A stretch of DNA of 64,000 bases, from NCBI GenBank assembly GCA_905221605.1, contig CAJNDS010000026.1, positions 124,001-188,000 on the forward strand, written 5' to 3'. Positions 10,020 through 21,209 of the stretch are shown here, one piece after another. The translations under genes were made by a program, and so were the position numbers. The notes under the pieces were generated by a model. It was not told the origin of the DNA. It saw only the letters and a list, made by a program, of their open reading frames with translations, and made no database searches. The stretch's first letter is position 1; every line of letters starts with the position of its first letter. This DNA comes from Symbiodinium natans (lineage: Eukaryota; Sar; Dinophyceae; Suessiales; Symbiodiniaceae).

Positions 10020-12701
10020 TCATCTTCCACCGGCTCCTCCTCCTCCTCCTCCTCGAACTCTTCTTCTTCCATCTCCTCCGCAGCTGGGCATTATCCCTCA
10101 CTTCGCAACTACCAAGAATCTGTGCAAGATTGCCAGCTGCACCCCTGTCCTCCTCCTCCACAGACGACGCCTCATGAGGGCCATCTCGCCTAGGATGAAA
10201 GAATGCAAAAAACCAGCACCGTACCTTTTTTTACCCACCGTCGTTGTAAGCCTCGCGAGCCTCCGAACGATATCAATGATCTCGGTGAGAGAGAGAGAGA
10301 GAGAAAAAAAAAAGAGAGAGAGAAACACGAATGCAAAAACCCAGCACCTTGCCAGTCCTGGCACCTCGCAAGCGAAGAACCTTGAAAAGACAACAACTCG
10401 AGAGGGATGGAAGCTCGAGTTCGCTTGCCCGGGTAGATTGAAACCAAGGGAAGGAAGCCCACCCTAAACCCTAAACCCTAAACCCCACTGTTCTGGGAGT
10501 GCTCCAACCGATATCGCATGAAGCCAGGGATCCCCCCTCGTGGCCTTCCCATGATGGCCCACACTACTCAGCCTGCACTGGGTTTCATGGTAGGGTTTAG
10601 GATTTAGGGTCTGGGGTTTAGGGCTAGGGTCGGTTCAGGGTTTAGGGTTTAGGGTTTAGGGTCTAGGGTTTGGGGTTTGGGGTTTAGGGTTTAGGATTCA
10701 GGGTTTTGGGTTTTAAGGCACTTCCCTCTTGTCCTCTCCGCCACACACAACCTCACATTGGGCTCGTAGCCGACGTCATCCCCTCCCCCTTATATTAAAT
10801 CCCCCCTGACCCCCGATATTAAATACCCCCCCCCCATATACTGGAATAGAACTACACTGGGGGTACTATTCTGGGGAGGGGATTAGTGTGTGCCCAACAG
10901 CTGCTGCGTTCCCGGCGGCTCAGGTGCTGCGGCCCTTGCAGCACCTGCCAGCACTTCGCACGCAGTGTCTAGGGTTTAGGGTTCAGGGTTCAGGGTTTAG
11001 GGTTTAGGGTTTAGGGTTTGGTTTAGGGTTTAGGGTTTAGGGTTTAGGGCTTAGGGTTTAGGGTTTAGGGTTTAGGGTCTAGGGTTTAGGGTTTAGGGTT
11101 TAGAGAGGCCTGAATAATTAGAATGGGGTTTTCGGGGAGTTATTGCAGTAGACTTAGGGAATATTAGAATAGGGGTTTTTTGGGGGTTAATGTAGTAGAT
11201 ATATAAAGGGACCCTAAGGGAGTGTTATTAGTAATTGTTCCTTACATGTGGCGGCTTGGCGGCTTTCTTAGGTGATCCAGCTCGACAATGCTATGCACTG
11301 GTTGACAATGCCTGCAACGGAATTTCAACATGTTGCTACACCTCAACAATGCACAAGCGCGCACCATGTCTTCAGTCTTGAAAGCATTCCAGCTACTGTG
11401 GAAGCATACTCAGCACTGATATCCACATTCGCTACTTCGTCGGATCCAGGAGTCTGGTTGTGTTCAGAACAAAGGCAGGACAGGTGTGAAGAGGAAAAAA
11501 AAGGATGGCCATGAAGACACGCACGTATGGAATGTGGAAACTTCTCCCGGCTTCGGGAGTCACTTGTGCGACACTTGGCACCTTCCTTCGCATCGAGGGC
11601 CGCTCTGGTGAGCGGGTGGGGCCAGATTCCTCCCAGATGGCTCACAGCTCGTTCGGCTGACCGGAAGCACTCTAAACCCTAAACCCTAAACCCTAAACCC
11701 TCAACCCTGAACCCTAAACCCTAAACCCTCAACCCTAAACCCTAAACCCTAACCACAGGCTTGAGCTTGAAGGACTATAACTCGCGGGCACAGGGTCTGC
11801 AGGAGTATCCATGCAAGAGAAAACTGGCTGGTTCTTGGTAGGGAATGAGGGAATTAGGGCCCCATTTCATCCCTCAAAGGGTATACATTTCGCCCTACTT
11901 CCCTCATTCCCTACTCAGAACCAGGCAGTAAACCCTAAACCCTAAACCCTAAACTAGGGCCCTTAAAGGGTATATATCGGGCCCTACTTCCCTCATTCCC
12001 TACTCAAAACCAGGGGGAAAACCTTAGTTCGTGGCTGAGACGGATCACGGGCTTCGCTGAGTCGACTTCCGCATCGAGCTGGTGGTCGATGAGCCTGGCT
12101 CCAAAGCGAGGTTTAGGGTTCAGGGTTTAGGGTTTAGGGTTGAGGGTTTAGGGATTAGGGTTTAGGGTTTAGGATTTAGGGTTTAGGGTTTAGGGTTCAG
12201 GGTTACACTTTAGGCTTACCAGAGCTTGATATTTGGCTGGCTTTCTAGGATCAAGAGCCTGAATTCTTAGGGGGGGAAGGAAGGAAGTAGGTGCACTTAT
12301 ATCCGCTATACACCCAGTTCAGGCAATTCTGCAGGGCACCCCGCCATGTGGTCTCCTGATGCTGCTTCTGATATCGTTTGAGGCGCACTGTTTCGGAATT
12401 GCAGGCTTTAGTTGTTGAGATACAGAACTAAGTCGAGGGTTCCCCGGGCTTCCGGAAACAGATTTTGAGGAGAATTCTGCGGGCACGGCGTAGTCTGCTT
12501 CGGAGCTGCTGGGAATTGCACTTTGCGCCATCCTTCCCAATCCCCTGCCTCCACCCTCAAACCCTAAAACCCTACACCCTAAACCCTAAACCCTAACCCC
12601 AAACCCTAAACCCTAAACCCTAAAAAACAAACACCAGCGAAACTCGTGATGTGCCTGTGGTTCTGCGGGTCCAAAGTATCCAGCTCCGTTCGGAAAACTG
12701 A
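10020..12701 (+). CDS. Unidentified gene, eight phase-consistent exons (3' end)
   Basis: Exons built by hand: 10020-10187, 10251-10284, 10356-10432, 10500-10589, 10901-10964, 11759-11830, 12062-12110, 12638-12701 (TGA at 12699). Every junction keeps the codon phase and has GT-AG ends except a GC donor at 10188. The peptide starts Ser/Pro-rich, then basic (APRKRRTLKRQQLERDG), then SNRYRMKPGIPPRG, a cysteine cluster RCCGPCSTCQ, LSLKDYNSRAQGLQEY, DFRIELVVDEPGSK and ends RVQSIQLRSEN. About 200 residues; no family recognised. The true 5' end is not resolved; 9737-9919 may be an earlier exon. Introns of 63, 71 and 67 bp are followed by 311, 794, 231 and 527 bp introns, three of which begin with telomere-like motif directly at the donor. 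First exon is the least certain. Confidence 0.6.
10285..10355 (+). repeat. 71-bp intron with GA microsatellite
   Basis: Donor GTGAGAGAGAG continues as GA/A-rich DNA; it ends GAATGCAAAAACCCAGCACC then TTGCCAG. The preceding intron (10188-10250) contains almost the same GAATGCAAAA-ACCAGCACC block, so the two introns share sequence. Confidence 0.5.
10965..11758 (+). repeat. 794-bp intron with terminal inverted telomere-like repeats
   Basis: The donor GTGTCTAGGGTTTAGGG runs into a TTTAGGG block to about 11104; the acceptor side is a CCCTAAA block (11672-11752) followed by ACCACAG. Both ends are fixed by phase-consistent flanking exons. The middle (11105-11230) holds TA-rich sequence related to 42347-42426. 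Confidence 0.6.
11831..12061 (+). mobile_element. Intron made of nested inverted-repeat elements
   Basis: First copy about 11829-11930: ends CTGGTTCTTGGTAGGGAAT and its inverted counterpart (26-bp arms, two to three mismatches). A second, left-truncated copy (11956-12013) is separated by three CCCTAAA units. Another relative of the left end lies at 22566-22590. The copy has GT at one end and AG at the other on both strands. Flanking exons join in phase across the whole 231 bp. Confidence 0.55.
12111..12637 (+). repeat. 527-bp intron with terminal inverted telomere-like repeats
   Basis: Starts GTTTAGGGTTCAGGG at the donor and ends with CCCTAAA units (12555-12624) and ACACCAG. Splicing joins the frames DEPGSKA and ETRDVPVV. 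A 73-codon minus-strand frame (12319-12540) lies inside; it may be chance. Confidence 0.6.
12319..12540 (-). CDS. Short open frame inside a telomere-bounded intron
   Basis: 73 codons (EADYAVPAEFSSKSVSGSPG). It lies wholly within the 12111-12637 intron on the opposite strand. Either chance or a nested exon; no family recognised. Confidence 0.2.
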   Translation of the reverse strand: MGRMAQSAIPSSSEADYAVPAEFSSKSVSGSPGNPRLSSVSQQLKPAIPKQCASNDIRSSIRRPHGGVPCRIA

Positions 12702-13619
12702 GCTTGGAGCTCCCTGCGCTTTGGGCAGCGTGTGTATTGTTTAGGGGTTCAGGGGCTTAGGGCTTAGGGTTTAGGGGTTTAGGGATTTAGGAGTTTAGGG
12801 GTTCAGGGTGTCGGGTTTAATCATGCTCTCCATGGCTTGTACTCGGTATGTGGAAGCACGGTGAGAAGGCAAAGACCAAAAACACCAAACAACCTGTCAA
12901 CGGTTAAGTCGCACGAGTCTGCAGCTCCAGGCATACTCAAGCGGTGGCTCGCTTGCTTCGCACTGATCAGTACCGCGTAACTATGCGTTTTGAGCTTTGC
13001 AACGGTGCGGGCACGAGGGTTCAGCGATTGAAAGCAACCCTTGATACTTGCGTGTGGGCCATTGCATGGAGAAGAGCGAAAGCACCCAAACGAAGCCACC
13101 CGATGCTAATTGTTCAAGGGGAGGTAAACTGAAGCCAGGGAGGTGACGCCGAAGGTGCTTAAGCGAAGCTAACGTCGACCATGGATTCAAGACAACCTGA
13201 AACATCAAACCACCTCGGCCACTCTCCCCAAGCATCCTGCATATTCAGGACAAGCCCTTTTCTCTACGCCCTCAACCGTCGGCAGCGTCTTAGTTGCAGC
13301 GTCTCATGGTCGCGTGCCCATCGTGCCCCACCTCACAGAAGACCTCCACAACAGCCATTCCCGGCGCCATGGTCAACGGCAGCAGAACCTGGCCCCTGGC
13401 AAGAGAGCCCCGCAAGCAAAAGCAGGCGGAACACAACTCGAATCCATTCCTCAAGCTTCAATGGTGACACGCATGTGCTTCCCGATTCTTCCGGCACTCT
13501 CATCTCAAGATCCATCAAGCAGACTGCACGTGATATGAGCTCTTCAACGCCCTCATTGGAAAATTGAGCTTCAGCTGCTAACCAACTTAGCCTGGCCTCC
13601 CCCCAACCCCCCACACAAA

Positions 13620-13915
13620 CCATCACGCAAACCCTTAACCATACACCCCAAACCGCTAAAACCCTAAACCTTTGAACGCCAAAAGCCCTAAACCCTTGCC
13701 CTAAACCCAAAGAAAGCATAAAAGGCCTAGAAAACCAAGACAAAGCAATCTTGAAACCCTAAACCCTAAACACTCTGAAGTCCTAAAAACCAAACGCCTA
13801 AAGCCTAAAGCCTAAAGCCTAAAGCCTAAAGCCTAAAGCCTAAACACTCAGACCCTAAACCCTGAACACAAAACCCTAAACCGCCTAAACCCTAAAACCC
13901 TACTCCCTGAATGGT
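13620..13915 (-). repeat. Degenerate CCCTAAA region with AAAGCCT sub-array
   Basis: Scattered CCCTAAA variants; 13799-13845 is seven units of AAAGCCT, a one-base variant amplified locally. Ends in a C12 tract. Confidence 0.8.
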
Positions 13916-15586
13916 ACCCCCCCCCCCCCCCGCTAAACTGGTCAACTTATAAATCTACAACCAGAAACCCGGATTATATAACAAGCGAATGAAGTCTTCT
14001 TCTCTTGTATATTCTAACAGATTTAATATCGGAATCGGAAGCTCCTTTATTGGTATTTTGTAGGGCCTGTTTACTCTCTTAATATTACATTCAAGGTCCC
14101 TGACTATTACAATTCATAGTTGTCGCGAGCACATTAAGATTGTATTATTCGCTCGCGGGGACATGGGAATAGAATACTAATCATGCGGCACATGTGATTC
14201 CTGGGACGCATGTTGGCGTCCATCAGAAAATTTGAACGCGTCCGGGGGGGGGGGGGGGAGGGGGGTGCGACAACTTGCTTGACTGCCCATTTAACCCAGC
14301 CCACGTCACCCCACACATGTCTGCGTGACCTGACAATGCAATCTTGGGCGCTCGTCTGCTCTGCTGGCGACGCGAGGCACTTGCCAAATACAGCTGCCTG
14401 TCATGACATCATTGGCACAAGGCAGCCATTTGCAAGAGAATGAAGCTCAAAGTGTCTCATCTTTGGGTATTTGTGCCGCGAATTCTCAAACACATGCCCA
14501 CCGAAATGTTGCGGGTGAGTAAGCCAGGCTTCTCGCGGAGCCTTGGGGGTTTTAGGGCAAACCTACACCCTGGCCCTGGTAACATTTCATGTTCCGTAGT
14601 CAGCAGAATCTTGCCAAGTCTGTGCACTTAAATACGCTCAAGCGCTGCCAACCGTTGCCACAATCTGGGGTCATGCCATGGTTCTCTCGGCCTCGGCCGG
14701 ACGAATGGACCAGTATGCTTTGACCTTTGCTTGCCACAGCAAAGGATAAAGCTGATTGGGGTTCAGGGCAAGGTCTTCGGGCAGATCAGTCGCCGCGTCA
14801 GGCTTCTGAAGACGAGGCAGATGTCACACCAAGTGCCAGCACATCTACACTGTCTACACACATGTGCCCGAGTGAGTCGAGTGCGGTTAAAAGGTCGTAT
14901 GGACCTGGACGCTCCAGATGATGCATGACAAAGACGCCGTATACGTGCATAGACACGTACAGGTGACACAGATGCGAAACGATTGAAGTATTCTCACACT
15001 GATTGGTCTTGTCCTGAGCTGTGTTTGCAGCTGTGTCCCGTGCCTGGTAGCTGCTTCCAGCTTGCGGGAGCCCGCGGACAGTGTCGACTTGGACCCAGTA
15101 GCCCATCTCAGAAGAGCGTGGACATTGCAGGATGTGATATTGCTGCCACATCTGTCACTTGCTGTTAGACAGTCGTGCTACCTACCTACATATGGTCGCA
15201 GCGGGGTAAGCTGCTGTCCAAACGCAACGTCTACCCAATCCCTGTCTCATAATGGGCTGGCATTTGCTCACATCACAGCATCTTCTCCGCCTGTGCAGGC
15301 GGATGGTCGGGCCGCGTGCCACCTGAACCTGACGTTGTTTTGTCATTGGCTTTCTCAGTTCACATTGGCTTTCCAAAAAGATCGTGGCGAAAGGTGCTTC
15401 CATTAATGAAATACGGGCTGCGGAGAAAGGCGTTGCCGCTGCTTCGCTTCGCTCGGCGATTGTCATTCACACTGTTTTCCTGACCGCTGTCGCTCTCCGA
15501 ATCCCAGGCAGACCTATGCAGACCTTCACAGTTTAATCATCTTTGTTGTGTCACTTCCTCTCATCCTCAAACTCCCACCAAGCCTT

Positions 15587-15587
<1 letters not shown>

Positions 15588-15622
<35 letters not shown>
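15588..15622 (+). repeat. Poly-A tract of 35
   Basis: Uninterrupted A35. It might be the tail of a retroposed transcript, but no spliced leader relic or target duplication was seen around it. Confidence 0.9.
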
Positions 15623-15624
<2 letters not shown>

Positions 15625-15749
15625 GAGTTGTTGAAGAAAGCGTTGAAGCGCACCCGTGCCTTCTGCCGCACAATGCTCTTCGACGCTGCCTCGATTCCCA
15701 GCATTCACTAGAAACAAAAGCATCCCAGGACTGCGTAGGGTTTTGGCTT

Positions 15750-15873
15750 TTGGCTTTTGGGTTTTGGGTTTAGGGCTTTGGGTTTAGGGTTTAGGGTTTT
15801 GGGTTTTGGGTTTAGGGTTTAGGGTTTAGGGTTTAGGGTTTAGGGTTTAGGGTTTAGGGTTTAGGGTTTAGGG
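15750..15873 (+). repeat. TTTAGGG array
   Basis: About 17 units, with TTTTGGG variants at the left end. Confidence 0.9.
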
Positions 15874-16089
15874 CCAATTGCCCTTTCTTCAAGATGCCTC
15901 GGCTGGCAGCCCTTTCGCCCTCGACCGTGCCCGGCGGGTGCAACCTGCCGAATGGGTTTAGGGAGATATAATCCACATTTACGCAACGTAAGTACCCTAA
16001 TAGAGTTAGAACTGGGTAATAAGTGCCGTGATAATTGGGTTGCTAAGTCGACGCATGAGCCCGAAGACTTCTTTCTCAGCTTTGGTAGG

Positions 16090-16210
16090 AGTGTTTGAAA
16101 CAAAAACTGAAGTTTCTGAGGTCCTCTGGAAATGCACATGTATGTCATATGCATGTGCAATTGCAGAGGACCTCAAGGACCTCAGAAACTTCAGGTTTTG
16201 TTTTAAACAC
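16090..16210. repeat. Long near-perfect hairpin (fold-back)
   Basis: Arms of about 50 bp: AGTTTCTGAGGTCCTCTG and TGCACATG on the left (16091-16140) match CAGAGGACCTC and CTCAGAAACTTCAG on the right (16150-16210) inversely, with a 5-base insert (AAGGA) in the right arm. Small loop. Could be a MITE-like element or a small-RNA precursor. Confidence 0.75.
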
Positions 16211-16226
16211 TGTATATCTAATCTCA

Positions 16227-16530
16227 TTTAGTATATTATATACCATATAATATATACTATATACTATATACTATATACTATATACTTTGTACTATATACT
16301 ATATACTATATACTATATACTATATACTATATACTATATACTATATACTATATACTATATACTATATACTATATACTATATACTATATAGTATATAGTAT
16401 ATACTATATACTATATACTATATACTATATACTATATACTATATACTATATACTATATACTATATACTATATACTATATACTATATACTATATACTATAT
16501 ACTATATACAATATACTATATAGTATATAT
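16227..16530. repeat. TATACTA heptamer array
   Basis: About 40 units of TATACTA with one inversion around 16380-16400, giving local dyads. Directly follows the 16090-16210 hairpin. Confidence 0.9.
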
Positions 16531-17664
16531 TGTATATTGCACAACCGAGGTGCACGTCGGGCTCCGTCTGCGCTTGGACTGCCATCTCCCGGCCATCCTG
16601 GGTTTGGCAGGGCCGGATATGAGACTTTCACGGCCTCTGATGGAGGATTTGTATCCTAAACCCTAAACCCTAAACCCTGTATCATGTAGGTATATCCAGC
16701 CAAGTCGAGGCGCATTGAGGAAGAGAGAGCGTTTCGTTCCGGACTTGCCTCGAAGAGGGCTTAGGGAGGTTGAGGAGGGTTTTTTAAGGTTCAGCCCACC
16801 GCCCGATGTTACGCCGCACTTGACAAAATTCCCTTCCCTAGTGGCACCTGTCACCTGCCAGTTAAAACGTTAGGTGCATCATTCGCACAGCCCTCCGAGC
16901 TTCTTTCATGAACCCATCATGACTCCCTCACTTCACGCAGCCCCTCCACGTCATTCTGCGTGCTTCCACTCCGTCGGACGGTGCTCGGACGCTCTGCCGC
17001 CCCCATGCCAGGGGCACCAACCAAGAGCACGTGAGCAGCAGACTTCCCGTCTCCCTGTCTCTTCTTGGTCTTGCCACCACGCCCATGCAAAGAGGATGCA
17101 AAGAAGCCAGAGCACAGACAGGGTACGGTCACTTTTGCAGATGCCTCCCGTTGGCAAGAAGCACCTCGAAAAGAATCTTGCGCGGGCGACGCGGCTCCTC
17201 GTGCAGAAATCCCTCAAGTCCCCAGGCCTTCGTCGAGATCCGCAACAGCCGGCACGGATTCAGGGCTGCTGTTCAGACCCGCCTGGCTCGGTGCAAGGTC
17301 CGCGGCGTTCCCCATCCCTCCCTCTGTATCGTCTTGTGCCCTCGGTTTCTGTCTGATTCTGCTCCACACAAAAGGCAGAGGATGGACTCGGCCACCTTTT
17401 AGGTCTGTCGTTGAATGCAGTGCTTGGCCAAGCTGCCGTCTCATGCTCTGCTTGGAGGACGCAAACGGCTTTTCTTGGGTGAGGTTTTTCGCTGAGCGCC
17501 CGCAAACAGCCACGCAACACTCAGACCTTCCTGCCTTCCGCCTTCCTTATGTCTGCCTGCCTTTCTTCCTTCCTCAGGCTAAGCCGGACGCTCATGGGCT
17601 TCAAGGGAATGCCCCTGAAGACGGTCAAACGTTCTGTCGACAAGTCCGGGTCCTGTTCGCCTTG

Positions 17665-20600
17665 CTGCTGCAAGATGCTCATGGTGTTCTCCCTGCTGCT
17701 GGAGAAATCGAAAAGGTGACGCAGCTGATGCTCATGATGCTCGCCCAGAAACCGAAGGGTCACGCAACTCATGATGCTCTCCCTGCTGCTGGAAAATCGA
17801 AAACGCGATGCAGCTGATGCTCATGATGCTCGCCCTGCTGCTGCTGGGGAAACTGAAAAGGTCACGCGGCTGATGCTCATGATGCTCTCCCTGCCGCTGG
17901 GGAAATGGAAAAAAGTGATGCAGCTGATGCTAATGATGCTCGCCCTGCTGCTGGGGAAACCGAAAAGGTCAAGCAGCTGATGCTGATGATGCTCTCCCTG
18001 CTGGAGAAATCGAAAACGCGATGCAGCTGATGCTCATGATGCTCGCCCTGCTGCTGGGGAAACTGAAAAGGTCACGCGGCTGATGCTCATGATGCTCTCC
18101 CTGCCGCTGGAGAAATGGAAAAAGTGATGCAGCTGATGCTAATGATGCTCGCCCTGCTGCTGGGGAAACCGAAAAGGTCAAGCAGCTGATGCTGATGATG
18201 CTCTCCCTGCTGCTGGAGAAATCGAAAACGCGATGCAGCTGATGCTCATGATGCTCGCCCTGCTGCTGGGGAAACTGGAAAGGTCACGCGGCTGATGCTC
18301 ATGATGCTCTCCCTGCCGCTGGAGAAATCCAAAAAGTGATGATGCTAATGATGCTCGCCCTGCTGCTGGAGAAACCGAAAAGGTCAAGCAGCTGATGCTC
18401 ATGACTCATGATGCTCTCCCTGCTGCTGGAACATCGAAAACACGATGCAGCTGATGCTCATGATGCTCGCCCTGCTGCTGGGGAAACTGAAAAGGTCACG
18501 CGGCTGATGCTCATGATGCTCTCCCTGCCGCTGGAGAAATGGAAAAAGTGATGCAGCTGATGCTAATGATGCTCGCCCTGCTGCTGGGGAAACCGAAAAG
18601 GTCAAGCAGCTGATGCTGATGATGCTCTCCCTGCTGCTGGAGAAATCGAAAACGCGATGCAGCTGATGCTCATGATGCTCGCCCTGCTGCTGGGGAAACT
18701 GAAAAGGTCACGCGGCTGATGCTCATGATGCTCTCCCTGCCGCTGGAGAAATGGAAAAAGTGATGCAGCTGATGCTAATGATGCTCGCCCTGCTGCTGGG
18801 GAAACCGAAAAGGTCAAGCAACTGATGCTCATGACTCATGATGCTCTCCCTGCTGCTGGAAATTGGAAAACACGATGCAGCTGATGCTCATGATGCTCGC
18901 CCGGCTGCTGGGGAAACTGAAAAGGTCACGCGGCTGATGCTCATGATGCTCTCCCTGCCGCTGGAGAAATGGAAAAAGTGATGCAGCTGATGCTAATGAT
19001 GCTCGCCCTGCTGCTGGAGAAACCGAAAAAAGCGATGCAGCTGATGCTCATGATGCTCGCCCTGCTGCTGGGGAAACTGAAAAGGTCACGCGGCTGATGC
19101 TCATGATGCTCTCCCTGCCGCTGGAGAAATGGGAAAAGTGATGCAGCTGATGCTAATGATGCTCGCCCTGCTGCTGGGGAAACCGAAAAGGTCAAGCAGC
19201 TGATGCAATTGATGCTCTCCCTACTGCTGGAGAAATCGAAAACGCGATGCAGCTGATGCTCATGATGCTCGCCCTGCTGCTGGGGAAACTGAAAAGGTCA
19301 CGCGGCTGATGCTCATGATGCTCTCCCTGCCGCTGGAGAAATCCAAAAAGTGATGATGCTAATGATGCTAATGATGCTCGCCCTGCTGCTGGGGAAACTG
19401 AAAAGGTCAAGCAGCTGATGCTGATGATGCTCTCCCTGCTGCTGGAAAATCGAAAACACGATGCAGCTGATGCTCATGATGCTCGCCCTGCTGCTGGGGA
19501 AACCGAAAAGGTCAAGCAGCTGATGCTGATGATGCTCTCCCTTTTGCTGGAGAAATCGAAAACGCGATGCAGCTGATGCTCATGATGCTCGCCCTGCTGC
19601 TGGGGAAACTGAAAAGGTCACGCGGCTGATGCAATTGATGCTCTCCCTGCCGCTGGAGAAATCGAAAAAGTGATGATGCTAATGATGCTCGCCCTGCTGC
19701 TGGAGAAACCGAAAAGGTCAAGCAGCTGATGCTCATGACTCATGATGCTCTCCCTGCTGCTGGAAAATCGAAAACACGATGCAGCTGATGCTCATGATGC
19801 TCGCCCTGCTGCTGGGGAAACTGAAAAGGTCACGCGGCTGATGCTCATGATGCTCTCCCTGCCGCTGGAGAAATGGAAAAAGTGATGCAGCTGATGCTAA
19901 TGATGCTCGCCCTGCTGCTGGGGAAACCGAAAAGGTCAAGCAGCTGATGCTGATGATGCTCTCCCTGCTGCTGGAGAATTCGAAAATGCTCATGATGCTC
20001 GCCCTGTTGCTGGGGAAACTGAAAAGGTCACGCGGCTGATGCTCATGATGCTCTCCCTTCCGCTGGAGAAATGGAAAAAGTGATGCAGCTGATGCTAATG
20101 ATGCCCGCCCTGCTGCTGGGGAAACCGAAAAGGTCAAGCAGCTGATGCTCATGACTCATGATGCTCTCCCTGCTGCTGGAAAATCGAAAACGCGATGCAG
20201 CTGATGCTCATGATGCTCGCCCTGCTGCTGCTGGGGAAACTGAAAAGGTCACGCGGCTGATGCTCATGATGCCCTCCCTGCCGCTGGAGAAATGGAAAAA
20301 GTGATGCAGCTGATGCTAATGATGCTCGCCCTGCGGCTGGAGAAACCGAAAAAAGCGATGCAGCTGATGCTCATGATGCTCGCCCTGCTGCTGGGGAAAC
20401 TGAAAAAGTCACGCGGCTGACATGATGCTCTCCCTGCCGCTGGAGAAATGGAAAAAGTGATGCAGCTGATGCTAATGATGCTCGCCCTGCTGCTGGGGAA
20501 ACCGAAAAGGTCAAGCAGCTGATGCAATTGATGCTCTCCCTAAAACTGAAAAGGTCCATGCCGCTGGAGAAATCGAAAAAGTGATGCAGCTGATGCTAAT

Positions 20601-21200
20601 GATGCTCGCCCTGCTTTTTTTTGAAAGAAAACACAGCGACGCTGTACTGCATAGGGGATTAGGATTTACGACAGAAACCGAAAACGTGATGCAGCTGATG
20701 CTCATGATGTCCTCCCTGCTGCTGGGGAAACTGAAAAGGTCACGCCTCTGATGCTCTTCATGCTCTCCCTGCTGCTGGAGAAATCGGAAAAGTGATGCAG
20801 CTGATGCTCATGATGCTCGCCCTGCTGCTGGAGAAATCGAAAACGGGATGCAGCTGATGCTCATGATGCTCGCCCTGCTGCTGGGGAAACTGAAAAGGTC
20901 ACGCGGCTGATGCTCATCATGCTCTCCCTGCCGCTGGAGAAATCGAAAAAGTGATGCAGCTGATGCTCATGATGCTCGCCCTGCTGCTGGGGAAACTGAA
21001 AAGGTCACGCGGCTGATGCTCATCATGCTCTCCCTGCCGCTGGAAAAATCGAAAAGGGCTCATGATGCTCGCCCTGCTGCTGAGGAGATCGAAAACGTGA
21101 TGCAGCTGATGCTATGATGCTCGCCCTGCTGCTGCCTGCCGCTGGAGAAACCGAAAACGTGATGCAGGTGATGCTCATGATGCTCGCCCTGCTGCTCGGA
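17665..21200. repeat. 53-bp satellite array with 212-bp higher-order period
   Basis: About 66 head-to-tail units of 53 bp starting CTGATGCTCATGATGCTC. Four unit types (ending in GGTCACGCGG, AAAGTGATGCAG, GGTCAAGCAG and ACGCGATGCAG) mostly follow in fixed order, giving a 212-bp period. Units late in the array (20500-21200) are more diverged and broken. Since 53 is not a multiple of three, frames shift at every unit: the array gives only many short overlapping ORFs on both strands and is not coding. Confidence 0.88.
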
Positions 21201-21209
21201 TTTCGGCGA

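Larger units (their letters stand above)
12702..15740. other. Mixed region, no gene model
   Basis: Holds telomere-like tracts, a C12 and a G-rich tract. Short protein-like frames exist (14798-15151 minus, 15182-15466 minus), but none could be joined in phase. Confidence 0.4.

Noticed and set aside
12638-12729. Alternative plus-strand frame KLVMCLWFCGSK for the last exon
   Set aside because: Attractive but out of phase with the preceding exon; the frame ending SIQLRSEN fits all earlier junctions.
15588-15622. Processed pseudogene tail
   Set aside because: No coding similarity, spliced leader relic or target duplication found beside the poly-A.
17065-17817. 250-codon plus-strand ORF
   Set aside because: Runs into the 53-bp satellite; composition not protein-like, other frames equally open, no splice support.
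17969-20559. Series of repeated ORFs (MSISCLTFSVSPAAGRAS type) on the minus strand
   Set aside because: They are produced by a 53-bp repeat that changes frame at each unit; no continuous frame exists.
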